Shown here: piece by piece, positions 53,932-62,405 of the stretch | How the letters are laid out: each line of letters begins with the position of its first letter | How positions within the stretch are numbered: the first letter of the stretch is position 1 | Assembly (NCBI RefSeq): GCF_027497995.1 | Contig: NZ_JAODBT010000002.1 | Location: forward strand, 62,001-126,000 | Direction of reading: 5' to 3' | Origin: Stenotrophomonas sp. Iso1 | GTDB lineage: Bacteria > Pseudomonadota > Gammaproteobacteria > Xanthomonadales > Xanthomonadaceae | DNA length: 64,000 nucleotides | Position numbers and translations under genes: made by a program | Notes under the pieces: model-generated | Databases searched by the model: none | What the model was told of the DNA's origin: nothing | What the model saw: only the letters and a program-made list of their open reading frames with translations

Positions 53932-54902
53932 TGCGTCTCTGCATCCAGGTAGCGCTGGAAGGCGGGCGTCATGGCCTCTTCCAGCCCGGCGTTGCTACGC
54001 GATACAAAGCGCGCGGCAAGGTCATGTTCGTTGGCGAATGCCAAGCCCTGCTCGGCGCCCATCACCGTGAGCGCGGTGGCCCAGGCATCGGCGCGCATCG
54101 CTTCGTGGTCAATCACGGTGACGGCGGCCGTGGCGCGTGTCACCGGTGCCTGCGTGCGCGGGTCGAGCGTGTGGCTGTAGGACACGCCATCGTGTTCGTA
54201 GTGATGCCAGCGGTCACCGGAGGTGGCCACGGCGAGATCGTTCAAAGCCAACACGCGCGGTGGATATTCGGCGCCTGCGTCTTCTTCCGGTGCCGATTCC
54301 ACCAGCACCCGCCACGGCTGGCCATCGGGCTTGAGGCCGTAACCGTGCAACTCGCCGCCTACTTCCACCAGCGCCGCGTCGATGCCGTTGCGGCGCAACC
54401 AGCGGCTGACCAGATCCACCCCGTAACCCTTGGCGATGGCGGATAAATCCAGTTGCAATCCACCGGGTTGCAGGGCCGACTGCGTTTGCGGATTCAACTG
54501 CAGCTTGTTCCAGCCACACCGCCTGGCGACATCTGCCAACTGTGCGGGGTCGGGCGCGCGCTGTGTAGCAGCGTTGGCACCGAAACCCCACAACGCGACC
54601 AAGGGGCCGATGCTGGGGTCGAATGCACCATCACTGCGCGCAGCGATGTCATGCGCGGCGACCAGCACGTTCCAGAAATCGTTTGGAATGGGATGCCAAC
54701 TGCCGGCACCGGCGCGGTTATAGCGGCTGATGTCCGAGTCCGCTTCCCAGGTGCTCATCTGCGCGACTACGCGGTCCAGCTCGGCCTGGATGCCGGCATG
54801 CAGCGCATGCAGGTCACGACTGCGTGGCGCGACCAGTTTGGCGCTCCACGTGGTGCCCATGGTGTGGCCGCCAAGGGCGGCGATGTCGGAGTTGGGGGAC
54901 AT
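53928..54902 (-). CDS. apbE: FAD:protein FMN transferase ApbE
   Basis: A 324-residue ApbE, which attaches FMN covalently to Thr or Ser of target proteins. Motifs are GGHTMGTTWSAKL at the N-terminus, STWEADSDISRYNRA, LDLSAIAKGYGVDLVSRWL, VEVGGELHGYG and the Mg site HTLDPRTQAPV with ADAWATALTVMG. Most ApbE proteins carry a signal peptide or lipobox, but the start at 54902 leaves only about ten residues before the conserved domain and I see none. The start has a poor Shine-Dalgarno. Gene order points to the DUF2271 protein as the likely target. Confidence 0.92.
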   Translation of the reverse strand: MSPNSDIAALGGHTMGTTWSAKLVAPRSRDLHALHAGIQAELDRVVAQMSTWEADSDISRYNRAGAGSWHPIPNDFWNVLVAAHDIAARSDGAFDPSIGPLVALWGFGANAATQRAPDPAQLADVARRCGWNKLQLNPQTQSALQPGGLQLDLSAIAKGYGVDLVSRWLRRNGIDAALVEVGGELHGYGLKPDGQPWRVLVESAPEEDAGAEYPPRVLALNDLAVATSGDRWHHYEHDGVSYSHTLDPRTQAPVTRATAAVTVIDHEAMRADAWATALTVMGAEQGLAFANEHDLAARFVSRSNAGLEEAMTPAFQRYLDAETQ

Positions 54903-54964
54903 CGGTATCTGTTTGGCGGAGGGCTGTTTGCGTGGATTCCCAGCGCGAGAATCGCATGTCACGT

Positions 54965-55012
54965 CCCTTCTCCCGTTTGCGGGAGAAGGTGCCCCGAAGG
55001 GGCAGATGAGGG
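54965..55012. repeat. Xanthomonad-type repeat (two hairpins)
   Basis: CCTTCTCCCG / CGGGAGAAGG around four bases (54966-54989) is followed at once by GCCCC-GAA-GGGGC (54991-55003). It is related to the repeat at 55125-55164 and to that at 6203-6224. It lies inside the redox operon, between the DUF4198 and apbE genes. Confidence 0.65.
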
Positions 55013-55124
55013 GGCGCCTCAATGGGCCATGAAACGTCGTGCTGACGAACGCGTCGCCACGCGCCCAGTTGGTGAACCCGTCTTGTCACGAAACGGGTAG
55101 TTCAACGACAGGACTTCGATTTTG

Positions 55125-55164
55125 CCCTCACCCCAACCCCTCTCCCGTATACGGGAGAGGGGCT
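55125..55164. repeat. Xanthomonad-type repeat with a strong palindrome
   Basis: CCCCTCTCCCGTA / TACGGGAGAGGGG forms a 13-base perfect palindrome (55137-55162), preceded by CCCTCACCCCAA. It starts 10 bases beyond the DUF4198 stop codon on the minus strand. There it could weaken transcription into apbE or stabilise the upstream mRNA. Confidence 0.7.
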
Positions 55165-55173
55165 TTGAGCGCA

Positions 55174-55980
55174 TTACTGCGGCAGTACTTCCAGCGTGGC
55201 GACATAGCTCAGGCGACGTACGTTTGCCTGCGGTACCGAGGTCTTGTTGTCTTCGGTGCCGGTTTCCAGCCAGTACATGCCGGCTTCCGGCCAGGTGACC
55301 GAGAACTCGCCCTTGGCGTCGGTGGTCACCTTGATCTCTTCCTGCGCATTGCGGTAACGCGTACCGCCACGGGTGATCTCAACTTCCAGACCGGCCTGCG
55401 GCTTGCCATCCACCAACAGGCGGAACTTGGCCTGCTCGCCATTGACCAGATCGTTCGGGTGGCCCAGTGCGACCATCTCCAGGCCCTTGCCGGTCGGCTT
55501 GAGCGCGGTGTCGTTCGGGTTGCCGTTGGTGACGAACGTTTCAACGCGGCCTGCGGTCTCGGACACCTTCAGCTCCGGCGCGTCCTTCGGCACTTCGGCA
55601 GCGAATTTCTCCGCATTGCCACGCCAGCGCTTGGGCTTGCCGTCTTCCTGCCAGGTGGCCGACAGACCGGCATTGACGTTGGCCAGACGGTAGGTGCCCT
55701 GCTGGGTGAGCTCCACGTCGAACACGCTACGGTACTTGCCGGTAGCCACGTTCTGCGGCTGCACGGAGCTGCCATCAGGTGCGGTGATGACCAGGTTGTC
55801 GATACGCAGCGGCACATGGTTGAAATAGAACAGGTCGTTGGACACGGCCGCGTCCACCGTGATCCACGGATTGGTACCGGCAATGACGGTCTGCGACGGC
55901 TGCAGCCAGGCCTTGTGGGCGGAGGCGGTGAACGGCAGTGCTGCGGCAAGGGCGGCAACAAGAATCAGGGAACGCTTCAT
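55174..55980 (-). CDS. DUF4198 periplasmic protein
   Basis: A 268-residue exported protein with signal peptide [21 protein letters not shown]. The mature protein starts [12 protein letters not shown], typical of DUF4198 (early His and aromatic residues). Two beta-sandwich parts follow, the second with [20 protein letters not shown] and [23 protein letters not shown]4198 proteins are often encoded with nickel, cobalt or iron uptake genes and have been proposed to bind metal. Here the gene is 26 bases downstream of DUF2271, in a cluster with PepSY and ApbE genes behind a Fur-like site. Confidence 0.9.
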   Translation of the reverse strand: MKRSLILVAALAAALPFTASAHKAWLQPSQTVIAGTNPWITVDAAVSNDLFYFNHVPLRIDNLVITAPDGSSVQPQNVATGKYRSVFDVELTQQGTYRLANVNAGLSATWQEDGKPKRWRGNAEKFAAEVPKDAPELKVSETAGRVETFVTNGNPNDTALKPTGKGLEMVALGHPNDLVNGEQAKFRLLVDGKPQAGLEVEITRGGTRYRNAQEEIKVTTDAKGEFSVTWPEAGMYWLETGTEDNKTSVPQANVRRLSYVATLEVLPQ

Positions 55981-56006
55981 CGGATAGCTCCAGTGACGTG
56001 GGCGAA

Positions 56007-56528
56007 TCAGGGTTTGACGGCGAGAGTGACGGCACCCAGTTCGGCGGTGCCTTGGGCGCTGCCGTTCTGTGCGGCGCGGGCCGGCCAGGTGAAGGGAATC
56101 TTGACCAGTTCGCGGCCGCCCACTTCGCGTGCGGCTTCCACCACCAGCGTGTACTGGCCGGCGGCCAGGCCGCGCAGCTGCGGCTGGCGGTCATTGAAAC
56201 TGAGCTGGTGCTTGCCGACCGGGCGGGTCGGGCCGGTCACGCCATCCACCGGCACCTGCAGCGTGCGCCCGCTCTTGCGCCACCACTGGCGCAGGTCCGG
56301 CAGCCACTTGGTGCCATGGCCTTCGGCGGTGTCCTTGAGCTGGTACCAGACCGACAGGTTGGCCGCGACCTTCTGGTCGGCGCCTTCAATCCACACCGCG
56401 ACATACGGGCGGTGGTACTCGGCCACGTTGAGCGAAGGCACTTCGACATTGACGTCGAGGCTGGCGGCGTAGGCCGCAGGAGCGGTGGCGATCAATCCGC
56501 TCAGGGCGATGGTCAGGGTGACGCGCAT
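56007..56528 (-). CDS. DUF2271 periplasmic protein, likely flavinylation target
   Basis: A 173-residue exported protein with signal peptide [21 protein letters not shown]. The DUF2271 domain contains [34 protein letters not shown] and [28 protein letters not shown]. The segment D95-G-V-T-G-P-T101 resembles the ApbE flavinylation motif D-G/A-x-S/T-G-A-T/S, in which FMN joins the last residue. Here Pro replaces the usual Ala. It lies 40 bases after the PepSY gene and before DUF4198. I infer an FMN-carrying periplasmic redox protein. Confidence 0.87.
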   Translation of the reverse strand: MRVTLTIALSGLIATAPAAYAASLDVNVEVPSLNVAEYHRPYVAVWIEGADQKVAANLSVWYQLKDTAEGHGTKWLPDLRQWWRKSGRTLQVPVDGVTGPTRPVGKHQLSFNDRQPQLRGLAAGQYTLVVEAAREVGGRELVKIPFTWPARAAQNGSAQGTAELGAVTLAVKP

Positions 56529-56568
56529 GGTGCGACTCCGGGGAGGGGAACGTTCGGTGAGGAGCAGG

Positions 56569-57213
56569 TCAATGGATGAGGAGCAGGGCAATCAACAGCG
56601 GGATGAGCAGGCCCAGACCGACCAGCGGCCAAGTCATGCGTCGCTGTCGCGCATGCAGATGCAGCAGGAACAGACCGGTGATGCAGAACACCAGGCAGGC
56701 CACGGCGAACAGGTCCAGGAACCAACCCCAGCCCGGGCCGGCATTGCGGCCCTTGTGCAGATCGTTGAAGTAGGACACCCAGCCGCGGCGGGTTTTTTCG
56801 AATTCCACCGCGCCGGTTTCGCGATCGATGCTCAACCATGCATCGCTGCCGGGGCCGGGCATGGACAGATAGATTTCTTCCGGCGACCACTCGGCAGGGC
56901 GCTGGCCGATGGACACATCCAACTCGCGCGACAGCCAGTCAGCCACCTTGCCCGGCAGCGGAGCATTGCCGTCCTCGCGCGTGCCCAATGCCTTGAGCAG
57001 CGGTGCAGACAACTCGATCTTCTGGTTGTGCACGTCGGGCTTGGCTTCGATCTTGGACGCGTGGTTCAAGGTGATGCCGGTAATGGAGAACAGCAACATG
57101 CCGATCAGACAGACCGCCGAACTGATCCAATGCCATTGATGCAATGTGCGCAACCAGAAGCCACGGCTGGCCTGTTGTTGCACGATGTTGGCGGATGCGC
57201 GGTCGGCTGACAC
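56569..57213 (-). CDS. PepSY-associated membrane protein
   Basis: A 214-residue protein with a PepSY-TM layout. A first membrane segment ([27 protein letters not shown]) has flanking histidines. A periplasmic PepSY-like part contains [28 protein letters not shown]. Two C-terminal membrane segments are [23 protein letters not shown] and [20 protein letters not shown]. The histidines at the membrane edges (LHQWHW, LNHAS, LHKGR, LHLHAR) could bind haem; this is inference. The start is GTG. A Fur-like palindrome lies 39 bases upstream, so this is the first gene of the iron-regulated redox operon. Confidence 0.88.
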   Translation of the reverse strand: MSADRASANIVQQQASRGFWLRTLHQWHWISSAVCLIGMLLFSITGITLNHASKIEAKPDVHNQKIELSAPLLKALGTREDGNAPLPGKVADWLSRELDVSIGQRPAEWSPEEIYLSMPGPGSDAWLSIDRETGAVEFEKTRRGWVSYFNDLHKGRNAGPGWGWFLDLFAVACLVFCITGLFLLHLHARQRRMTWPLVGLGLLIPLLIALLLIH

Positions 57214-57251
57214 GGGATTAAGACAAATGGGAAGCCAAAGATTAAATCACT

Positions 57252-57270
57252 AATGAGAATGATTCGCAAT
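57252..57270 (-). promoter_or_regulatory. Fur box upstream of the PepSY operon
   Basis: AATGAGAATGATTCGCAAT is a 19-base imperfect palindrome. Its left half AATGAGAAT and the reverse complement of the right half (ATTGCGAAT) agree at 7 of 9 positions, the usual form of Fur sites. It lies 39 bases before the PepSY GTG start, a fitting operator position for iron repression. Confidence 0.75.
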
Positions 57271-57302
57271 TTGTATCCATTTGTATCGTAATCCCGCCGA
57301 CT

Positions 57303-58379
57303 TCAGCCTGGCATGGGACGCGGTTCCGGCCGCTTCCCCCTGCGCAGGAACCGCAGCTGCTGCAGCGGGCGTTCAAGCATCCGCCAGGAAATCAACCCGG
57401 CCGCGACGCAGGCCAACACGGCCAGCAGCACGAACAGCCAGGAGTGCCATACGGCGGTGTTCAGCCCACTTTTCTGCCAAAGCCGGCCCATGGCGGAAAT
57501 CACGAAGACATGGCTCAGGTAGAGCGAGTAGGAACTGTCGCCGATCAGCAGCAGTGGTCGGGGCAGGGAAGGCTCGGTCGCACGTTCCCAACGGACCAGT
57601 CCGAGCGTGATCAGGGCGGCGGGCAGGCCGAAACCCAGCATGCGCAACGAGGCCGACGTTGCCTGCGCATCGACGTGGGCAAGCGCAAGCATGACGCCCA
57701 CGAATCCAGCGGCGCCGATGCCGGCGGTGGGAAGGGCGAGGCGCGCGGGCAGCCGATTCCAGTACAGGCCAACCAAGGCGCCGGCGATGAATTCCAGGGT
57801 GAGCGGGCTGCTGGCAATGCGCTGCCAGGGAGCGGCGGTGGGCCCTAGTAGATGATGTGCGGCCAAGGTGATCACCGCCCAGCCGAGCAGCAGCCACGGC
57901 AGCTGCGACTGGCGGGCGAAGGCAATCAGCGCCGCCATCACCAGGTAGAAAAACATCTCATGGATGAGCGTCCAGCCCACCGTGAGCAACGGCAGTTGTG
58001 GTTGCGGCCAGAGCAGATAGGACGCGACGATGTTCTGGTCTTGGTAGGAGCTGTTGGCCATGCCCGGCGCTACCAGCATCAGCAACACGACGATGCTTGT
58101 ATAGAACCAGTACAGCGGCAGAACACGCCAGCCGCGCCGTACCAGGAATTGAGCCGCGTTGCGTGGGCTGCCGTAGCGGCCGGCGGCGATGGTTGTCATC
58201 ACAAAGCCGGAAAGGACGAAAAACAGATCCACCCCGCTGTCGGCAAAGCGCAGCAGCGCCGGAATGACGGGGCTGGCGGCGGAGTATTTCTGCTCCACGA
58301 TCTCCAGATGAAACAACACGACCAGCAATGCAGCGATGGCGCGCAGCGCCTGTACGGAATGGAAGGGTCGGCTGGTCAT
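57303..58379 (-). CDS. Acyltransferase family 3 (OafA-like) membrane protein
   Basis: A 358-residue integral membrane acyltransferase with about ten hydrophobic segments. The family signature is at the N-terminus: FHSVQALRAIAALLVVLFHLEIVE, then FADSGVDLFFVLSGFVMTTI. The C-terminal part has LLLIGDSSYSLYLSHVFVIS. Such proteins acetylate or otherwise acylate surface glycans such as O-antigen. It lies between the second TonB-dependent receptor and the PepSY operon, but neither a hairpin nor gene content shows a functional link to iron. Confidence 0.9.
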   Translation of the reverse strand: MTSRPFHSVQALRAIAALLVVLFHLEIVEQKYSAASPVIPALLRFADSGVDLFFVLSGFVMTTIAAGRYGSPRNAAQFLVRRGWRVLPLYWFYTSIVVLLMLVAPGMANSSYQDQNIVASYLLWPQPQLPLLTVGWTLIHEMFFYLVMAALIAFARQSQLPWLLLGWAVITLAAHHLLGPTAAPWQRIASSPLTLEFIAGALVGLYWNRLPARLALPTAGIGAAGFVGVMLALAHVDAQATSASLRMLGFGLPAALITLGLVRWERATEPSLPRPLLLIGDSSYSLYLSHVFVISAMGRLWQKSGLNTAVWHSWLFVLLAVLACVAAGLISWRMLERPLQQLRFLRRGKRPEPRPMPG

Positions 58380-58450
58380 GAAGCAAGGGCGTTTTTGAGT
58401 GTGCGGACTGTATCACCGGGTGCGCGATCCGGTGCCGCTGACAGAAACGA

Positions 58451-58475
58451 CAAAGCCCGCCATCGGCGGGCTTTG
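58451..58475 (-). terminator. Terminator-like hairpin after the second TonB-dependent receptor
   Basis: Perfect eleven-base stem CAAAGCCCGCC / GGCGGGCTTTG with a 3-base loop. On the minus strand the stem ends in TTTG and is followed by TCGTTT. It lies about 90 bases beyond the receptor stop and before the acyltransferase start. A weaker hairpin CTTGCCCG / CGGGCAAG is at 58534-58556. Confidence 0.65.
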
Positions 58476-58561
58476 AGGTAGTGACTACACCGATGGCAGC
58501 GTCCGTATGCTGCCGTCGGTATGCGGGGACCGCCTTGCCCGCGCCGGGCGGGCAAGAATTG

Positions 58562-60946
58562 TCAGAACCGGGCGTTGAGGCTCAGCCAGAAGCTGCGTGC
58601 CTTGTCCTTGTTGTTGTAGTCGTCCATGAACAACACCTCGTTGGTGTTATCGGCATAACTGCCATCGCCGTCCAGGTCGGTAAAGGTGGTCTGGTAGGTG
58701 GTGAAGTCACGATCGAACAGGTTGTTGATGCGGGCGTTGACGGTCAACCACTCCGTGGCCTCGAACGATGCGCCCAGATGGAACACGGTGTAGTTCTTGT
58801 AATACAGGGGCTTGCCGGTGACGGCGCTGACAGCGTTGAAGCGTTTGGAACGCGCTTCGCCGGTCAGGAACAGGCTGAAGCGATCATTGGCCTGCCAATT
58901 GAACGTGGCGTTGGCCATGTGCTTGGCGCTGTTGCCCAGCGGCAGCCCCTTGTTCGCGCCACTCTTCTGCTCGCTGTCGGTGTAGGTGTAGTTGGCGCGC
59001 AGGCTGAAGGCGTCGTTGATTTCCCAACGGCCGGCCACTTCCGCACCCTGGATCACAACTTCATCGATGTTCACCGTCTTGCTGCTGGTGGCGTAGCCCA
59101 GCTCGGCGTACTCGCCGGTGCTGGTGCAGGCAAGGCTCAGGCCCGCACCGCAGGGCTGCGAGGAAATCTTGTCGTCGAACTTGTTGTGGAACAGCGTGGC
59201 GTTGAAGTTGTGGCCGTCCGGATGCTGCCAGTACACCGCCAGCTCGGTGCTGGTGCTGGTTTCCGGCTTCAGATCCGGGTTGCCGAACATCGGCGAGGTG
59301 CCCTGGCCCCCGAAACCGGTGACGCCGTCATACAGCTGCGTGGTCTTGGGGGTCTTGAAGCCAGTGCTGACACCGCCCTTGACCGTCCACTGCTCATTGA
59401 CGGTGTACACACCGTACAGGCGCGGGCTCAGGTGGTCGCCAAACACTTCGTGGTCGTCGAAGCGCAGGCCATAGGTGATGGCCAGCGGCGCGATTACGGT
59501 CCAGGTGTCCTCGGCAAACAGGGAGTACATGTTGTGCTCCTGCTTGCGGCCCGGAGTGCCGACTTCCATGCCGAACACCCCGTCGGTCAGTTCACCGCGA
59601 ATCACCTGCGTGCCAAACACTGCAGTGTGGTCACCGGCGGCCTGGAACGGGACGTCGACCTTGGCATCAAGCGTGTACTGCGAGCTTTCCAGCGTGCGCT
59701 GGGGGCGCGGAAGGAAGGCCTGCTCGGCGGCGGCGCGGCGCTGTGCTTCAGTCAGGCCGGCGTACGCACCGGTGGCATTGAGCATCTGCAGCAGTTGGCG
59801 GCGCTCAGCCACGGTGAACGGCATGGTGCGGCCGTCGTTATTGGTAGCGACGTGCGAGAGCGAGACAAAGCTGTTGCCGAAGTCCCACTTGCCGTCATGG
59901 GTCAGTGCCCAGGCGTCACGGGTGAACTCCTGGGTCGGGCCGTAGCCGACGCGGGGATCGGCGCGGGTGCAGTTGCGACGGGCGATGCAACTGGTGGAAT
60001 TGCCACGCCAGATCGAGGCGATGCCATCGACCGTACCGACCGGATATTCCTCAACACCCTGATCATTGATCTTGATCGAGTTGTCGTATTCCTGACGCGA
60101 GGTGTCGTAGTCCAGGGTGATGGTCTGGTCTTCGGTCGGCGTCCACGCCAGGCTGATGCCGCCGGCCTTGTTGGTGTTGTCCACGGTCTTGCCGCCGCTG
60201 CCAAAGCCCAGTGCGCGGTTGTGCTCGACGCCCGCCGGATCGGTGACCGAGGAGTAGACCGGGTTGGAGGCCTTGCGGTCGTACCAGCTGGCGCGCGCGC
60301 TGAGGTTCAGCACGCCTGGCACCAGTGGGCCGGTGACGAAGAGATCGGCGGTGCTGTCATCGCCAAACTCGTCGTTGGTCTCGAAGGTACGGGCAACGGT
60401 GGCCGAACCATGCCAGCTGTCCAGCGTGCGCTTGGTGATGACGTTGATCACGCCACCCATGGCATCGGCGCCATACAGGGTGGAGGCCGGGCCGCGGATC
60501 ACTTCGATGCGCTCGATCGCATCCAGCGGCGGAATATGGTTGAACTGGTTGCCACCGAAGTTGTTCGGGTAGATGTCGCCGTGATTGTTCTGGCGGCGGC
60601 CGTTGATCAGGATCAGCGTGTAGTCCGAACCCATGCCGCGCATCGAGATGGTGCCCTGGCCGGTCTTGTCGCGGGTTTCGCCCACATCCACGCCTTCCAG
60701 GTCACGCACGGCATCCAGCAAGGTCATGTACGGACGCTTGGCCAGCTCTTCCTGGGTGATGACCGAGATACTTGCCGGCGCATCGGTGATCTTCTGCTCG
60801 AAACCACTGGCGGTGACGACCACCTTGTCCAGTGTGGTCGGGGCGCCGTTGCCATTGGCGTGGGCGGTGACGCTGAGTGCACCGAGCACGGCGGCGGTGA
60901 GCAGGTGGCGGGAGACGGACGCACGACGGCGATGGCACTGGGCCAT
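58562..60946 (-). CDS. TonB-dependent siderophore-type receptor
   Basis: A 794-residue outer-membrane receptor of the FepA/CirA/BfrA-like type. The signal peptide runs to about residue 30 (AVLGALSVTAHA) and is followed by a TonB-box-like TLDKVVVTASGFEQ. The plug contains PASISVITQEELAKRPYMTL, GTISMRGMGSDYTLILINGR and IERIEVIRGPASTLYGADAMGG. The barrel ends in SFWLSLNARF with the terminal Phe. The chemistry suggests ferric siderophore uptake. The small membrane protein 135 bases upstream probably shares its transcript. Confidence 0.92.
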   Translation of the reverse strand: MAQCHRRRASVSRHLLTAAVLGALSVTAHANGNGAPTTLDKVVVTASGFEQKITDAPASISVITQEELAKRPYMTLLDAVRDLEGVDVGETRDKTGQGTISMRGMGSDYTLILINGRRQNNHGDIYPNNFGGNQFNHIPPLDAIERIEVIRGPASTLYGADAMGGVINVITKRTLDSWHGSATVARTFETNDEFGDDSTADLFVTGPLVPGVLNLSARASWYDRKASNPVYSSVTDPAGVEHNRALGFGSGGKTVDNTNKAGGISLAWTPTEDQTITLDYDTSRQEYDNSIKINDQGVEEYPVGTVDGIASIWRGNSTSCIARRNCTRADPRVGYGPTQEFTRDAWALTHDGKWDFGNSFVSLSHVATNNDGRTMPFTVAERRQLLQMLNATGAYAGLTEAQRRAAAEQAFLPRPQRTLESSQYTLDAKVDVPFQAAGDHTAVFGTQVIRGELTDGVFGMEVGTPGRKQEHNMYSLFAEDTWTVIAPLAITYGLRFDDHEVFGDHLSPRLYGVYTVNEQWTVKGGVSTGFKTPKTTQLYDGVTGFGGQGTSPMFGNPDLKPETSTSTELAVYWQHPDGHNFNATLFHNKFDDKISSQPCGAGLSLACTSTGEYAELGYATSSKTVNIDEVVIQGAEVAGRWEINDAFSLRANYTYTDSEQKSGANKGLPLGNSAKHMANATFNWQANDRFSLFLTGEARSKRFNAVSAVTGKPLYYKNYTVFHLGASFEATEWLTVNARINNLFDRDFTTYQTTFTDLDGDGSYADNTNEVLFMDDYNNKDKARSFWLSLNARF

Positions 60947-61081
60947 GGGGAACCTCGGAAGGAAGTAGGTGAGAGCAGGTGCGCAGACGGTTGCCGCGTT
61001 GACTTCACTGCGGCGAACGTTGCGACAAAAGAGAGAAAAGCAGGTAACACTCAGGCCGGAAGTGGCCCGGGAGTGAAGCGA

Positions 61082-61489
61082 TCAGGCCAGCGGGGGTGCT
61101 TGGCCGCGTTGCTGGCGCTGGCTTGGCAACGTGTAGTGCAGCTGGCCTGACGCCGCGGGGATCCGCGGAGCATGAGCAACGGCGGCGATCTTGAAGCTGT
61201 TCCCTTGCAATGAGGGGTACAGCTGGATGGCGCGCGGTGCGCGCAAACGGGTTACCCGGCGAAGCTTGGCGGGGCTTTCTTCTTCAAGCGATTTCTCACC
61301 GCCCGAGCGTTCTTCACCGGCAGCGGCGGTGGTGGTTTCGACCAGGCCAACGCGCGGTGCGTGCTGCCCGATCTGCCACAGCGAGGCCAACAGCGACAAC
61401 ACGAGCAACGCGCACAGGACCACCGGACGCAGCGCATTGGAGCGCTGTGCGGTGATGGCCCGGTACTGATGGCGCTGCGGTTGCTGCAC
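61082..61489 (-). CDS. Small single-pass membrane protein in the iron region
   Basis: A 135-residue protein of unknown family. The GTG start at 61489 has GGGAA 7 bases upstream, and there is no ATG nearby. A basic N-terminus precedes one membrane segment (VVLCALLVLSLLASLWQIG). The rest is polar and Arg/Pro/Gln-rich, ending QRQQRGQAPPLA. By its position between a Fur-like/inverted-repeat region and a TonB-dependent receptor, I infer a helper of siderophore uptake or simply an iron-regulated protein. Composition bias means a spurious frame cannot be excluded. Confidence 0.55.
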   Translation of the reverse strand: MQQPQRHQYRAITAQRSNALRPVVLCALLVLSLLASLWQIGQHAPRVGLVETTTAAAGEERSGGEKSLEEESPAKLRRVTRLRAPRAIQLYPSLQGNSFKIAAVAHAPRIPAASGQLHYTLPSQRQQRGQAPPLA

Positions 61490-61572
61490 TGAAATTCCCA
61501 GGTGGAGCGCGCGGCCAAGTCAGCCGGGCGTCTTCGGGCGGGAATTGTAAGTGGGAGTCGTTAGCTTGTGCA

Positions 61573-61612
61573 AATGAGAATTGATCGTGATTGACGAATG
61601 TCACTCACGATC
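61573..61612 (-). promoter_or_regulatory. Fur-like half site and GATCGTGA inverted repeat
   Basis: AATGAGAAT (61573-61581) repeats the left half of the Fur site at 57252. Directly next to it, GATCGTGA (61583-61590) and TCACGATC (61605-61612) form a perfect 8-base inverted repeat with a 14-base spacer. The region lies between the 3' end of piuC and the start of the small membrane protein. It may act as an operator or as a hairpin ending the piuC transcript. Confidence 0.45.
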
Positions 61613-61670
61613 CTCCGGTGAGGCGCGTGGTGAAGGCATACCGAGCCATCGCTGACGGGCTGGCAGGGCC

Positions 61671-62357
61671 TCAGGTTTCAGCCCATTGCCGCAGCAGGTT
61701 GTGATAAATGCCGGTCAAGCTGACCAATGAGGAGTGCTGGGGGACATCGCCGGTCAGCTGCTGGATCGACAGGTCCAGCTCCCACAACAAGCGGCGATGC
61801 GCGTCGTCACGCACCATGCTTTGGACCCAGAAGAACGAGGCCAGCCGTGCACCACGTGTGACCGGTTGCACCTTGTGCAGGCTGCTGGAGGGATAAACCA
61901 CCAGGTCGCCGGCAGGCAGCTTTACCTCGTGCTCACCGTAGGTGTCGCTGATCACCAGCTCGCCGCCTTCGTATTCCTCCGGCTCGCACAGGAACAACGT
62001 GCAGGAGATGTCCGAGCGGATATGGCTGCGGTGTTCGCCGTGGCCGACCGCCATCACCGAGCCGTCAACATGGAAGCCATACTCGCCGCCGCCCTGGTAG
62101 CGGTTGAAGCGCGGCGGCAGGATCCGCAGCGGCAGCGCCGCCGCGAAAAATTGCGGGTTGCGCTCCAGCGCGGACAGCACCGTAAGCCCCAACGATGCTT
62201 TCAATGGCGAGCTGTCGGGGAGTTGTTCATTGCGCTTTACCTGCGCACCGCGATGGCCGACGGTCTGTCGACCGTCAGTCCAGTCGGCGGCATCCAGGGA
62301 GTGGCGAATATCCGCCAGTTCCTGCGCGGTCAACACATTGGGAATGTGCAGCAGCAT
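61671..62357 (-). CDS. piuC: PiuC/YbiX-type Fe(II)/2-oxoglutarate dioxygenase
   Basis: A 228-residue PKHD-type hydroxylase. The iron ligands are His96 and Asp98 in [12 protein letters not shown] and His161 in [18 protein letters not shown], with Arg168 for 2-oxoglutarate. The N-terminus [18 protein letters not shown] and the tail [14 protein letters not shown] are typical. In E. coli ybiX is next to the catecholate receptor fiu, and in Pseudomonas piuC follows piuA. Here it follows a Fiu-like receptor 48 bases upstream on the same strand. The substrate is unknown; a role in siderophore handling is inferred. Confidence 0.95.
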   Translation of the reverse strand: MLLHIPNVLTAQELADIRHSLDAADWTDGRQTVGHRGAQVKRNEQLPDSSPLKASLGLTVLSALERNPQFFAAALPLRILPPRFNRYQGGGEYGFHVDGSVMAVGHGEHRSHIRSDISCTLFLCEPEEYEGGELVISDTYGEHEVKLPAGDLVVYPSSSLHKVQPVTRGARLASFFWVQSMVRDDAHRRLLWELDLSIQQLTGDVPQHSSLVSLTGIYHNLLRQWAET

Positions 62358-62373
62358 GGGGTTTTCCGGTAGA

Positions 62374-62398
62374 GGCGCGGGGAGGATATCCCCGCGCC
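62374..62398 (-). terminator. Intercistronic hairpin between receptor and piuC
   Basis: Perfect ten-base stem GGCGCGGGGA / TCCCCGCGCC with a 5-base loop. It lies 8 bases beyond the receptor stop and 17 bases before the piuC start. No T-run follows, so it is probably an mRNA-stability or partial-attenuation element that gives receptor and piuC different levels. Confidence 0.55.
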
Positions 62399-62405
62399 GT
62401 CTGGC

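Noticed and set aside
58481..61150. An 889-codon open frame antisense to the second TonB-dependent receptor
   Set aside because: Same explanation: mirror of a strongly biased receptor gene, with no domain evidence.
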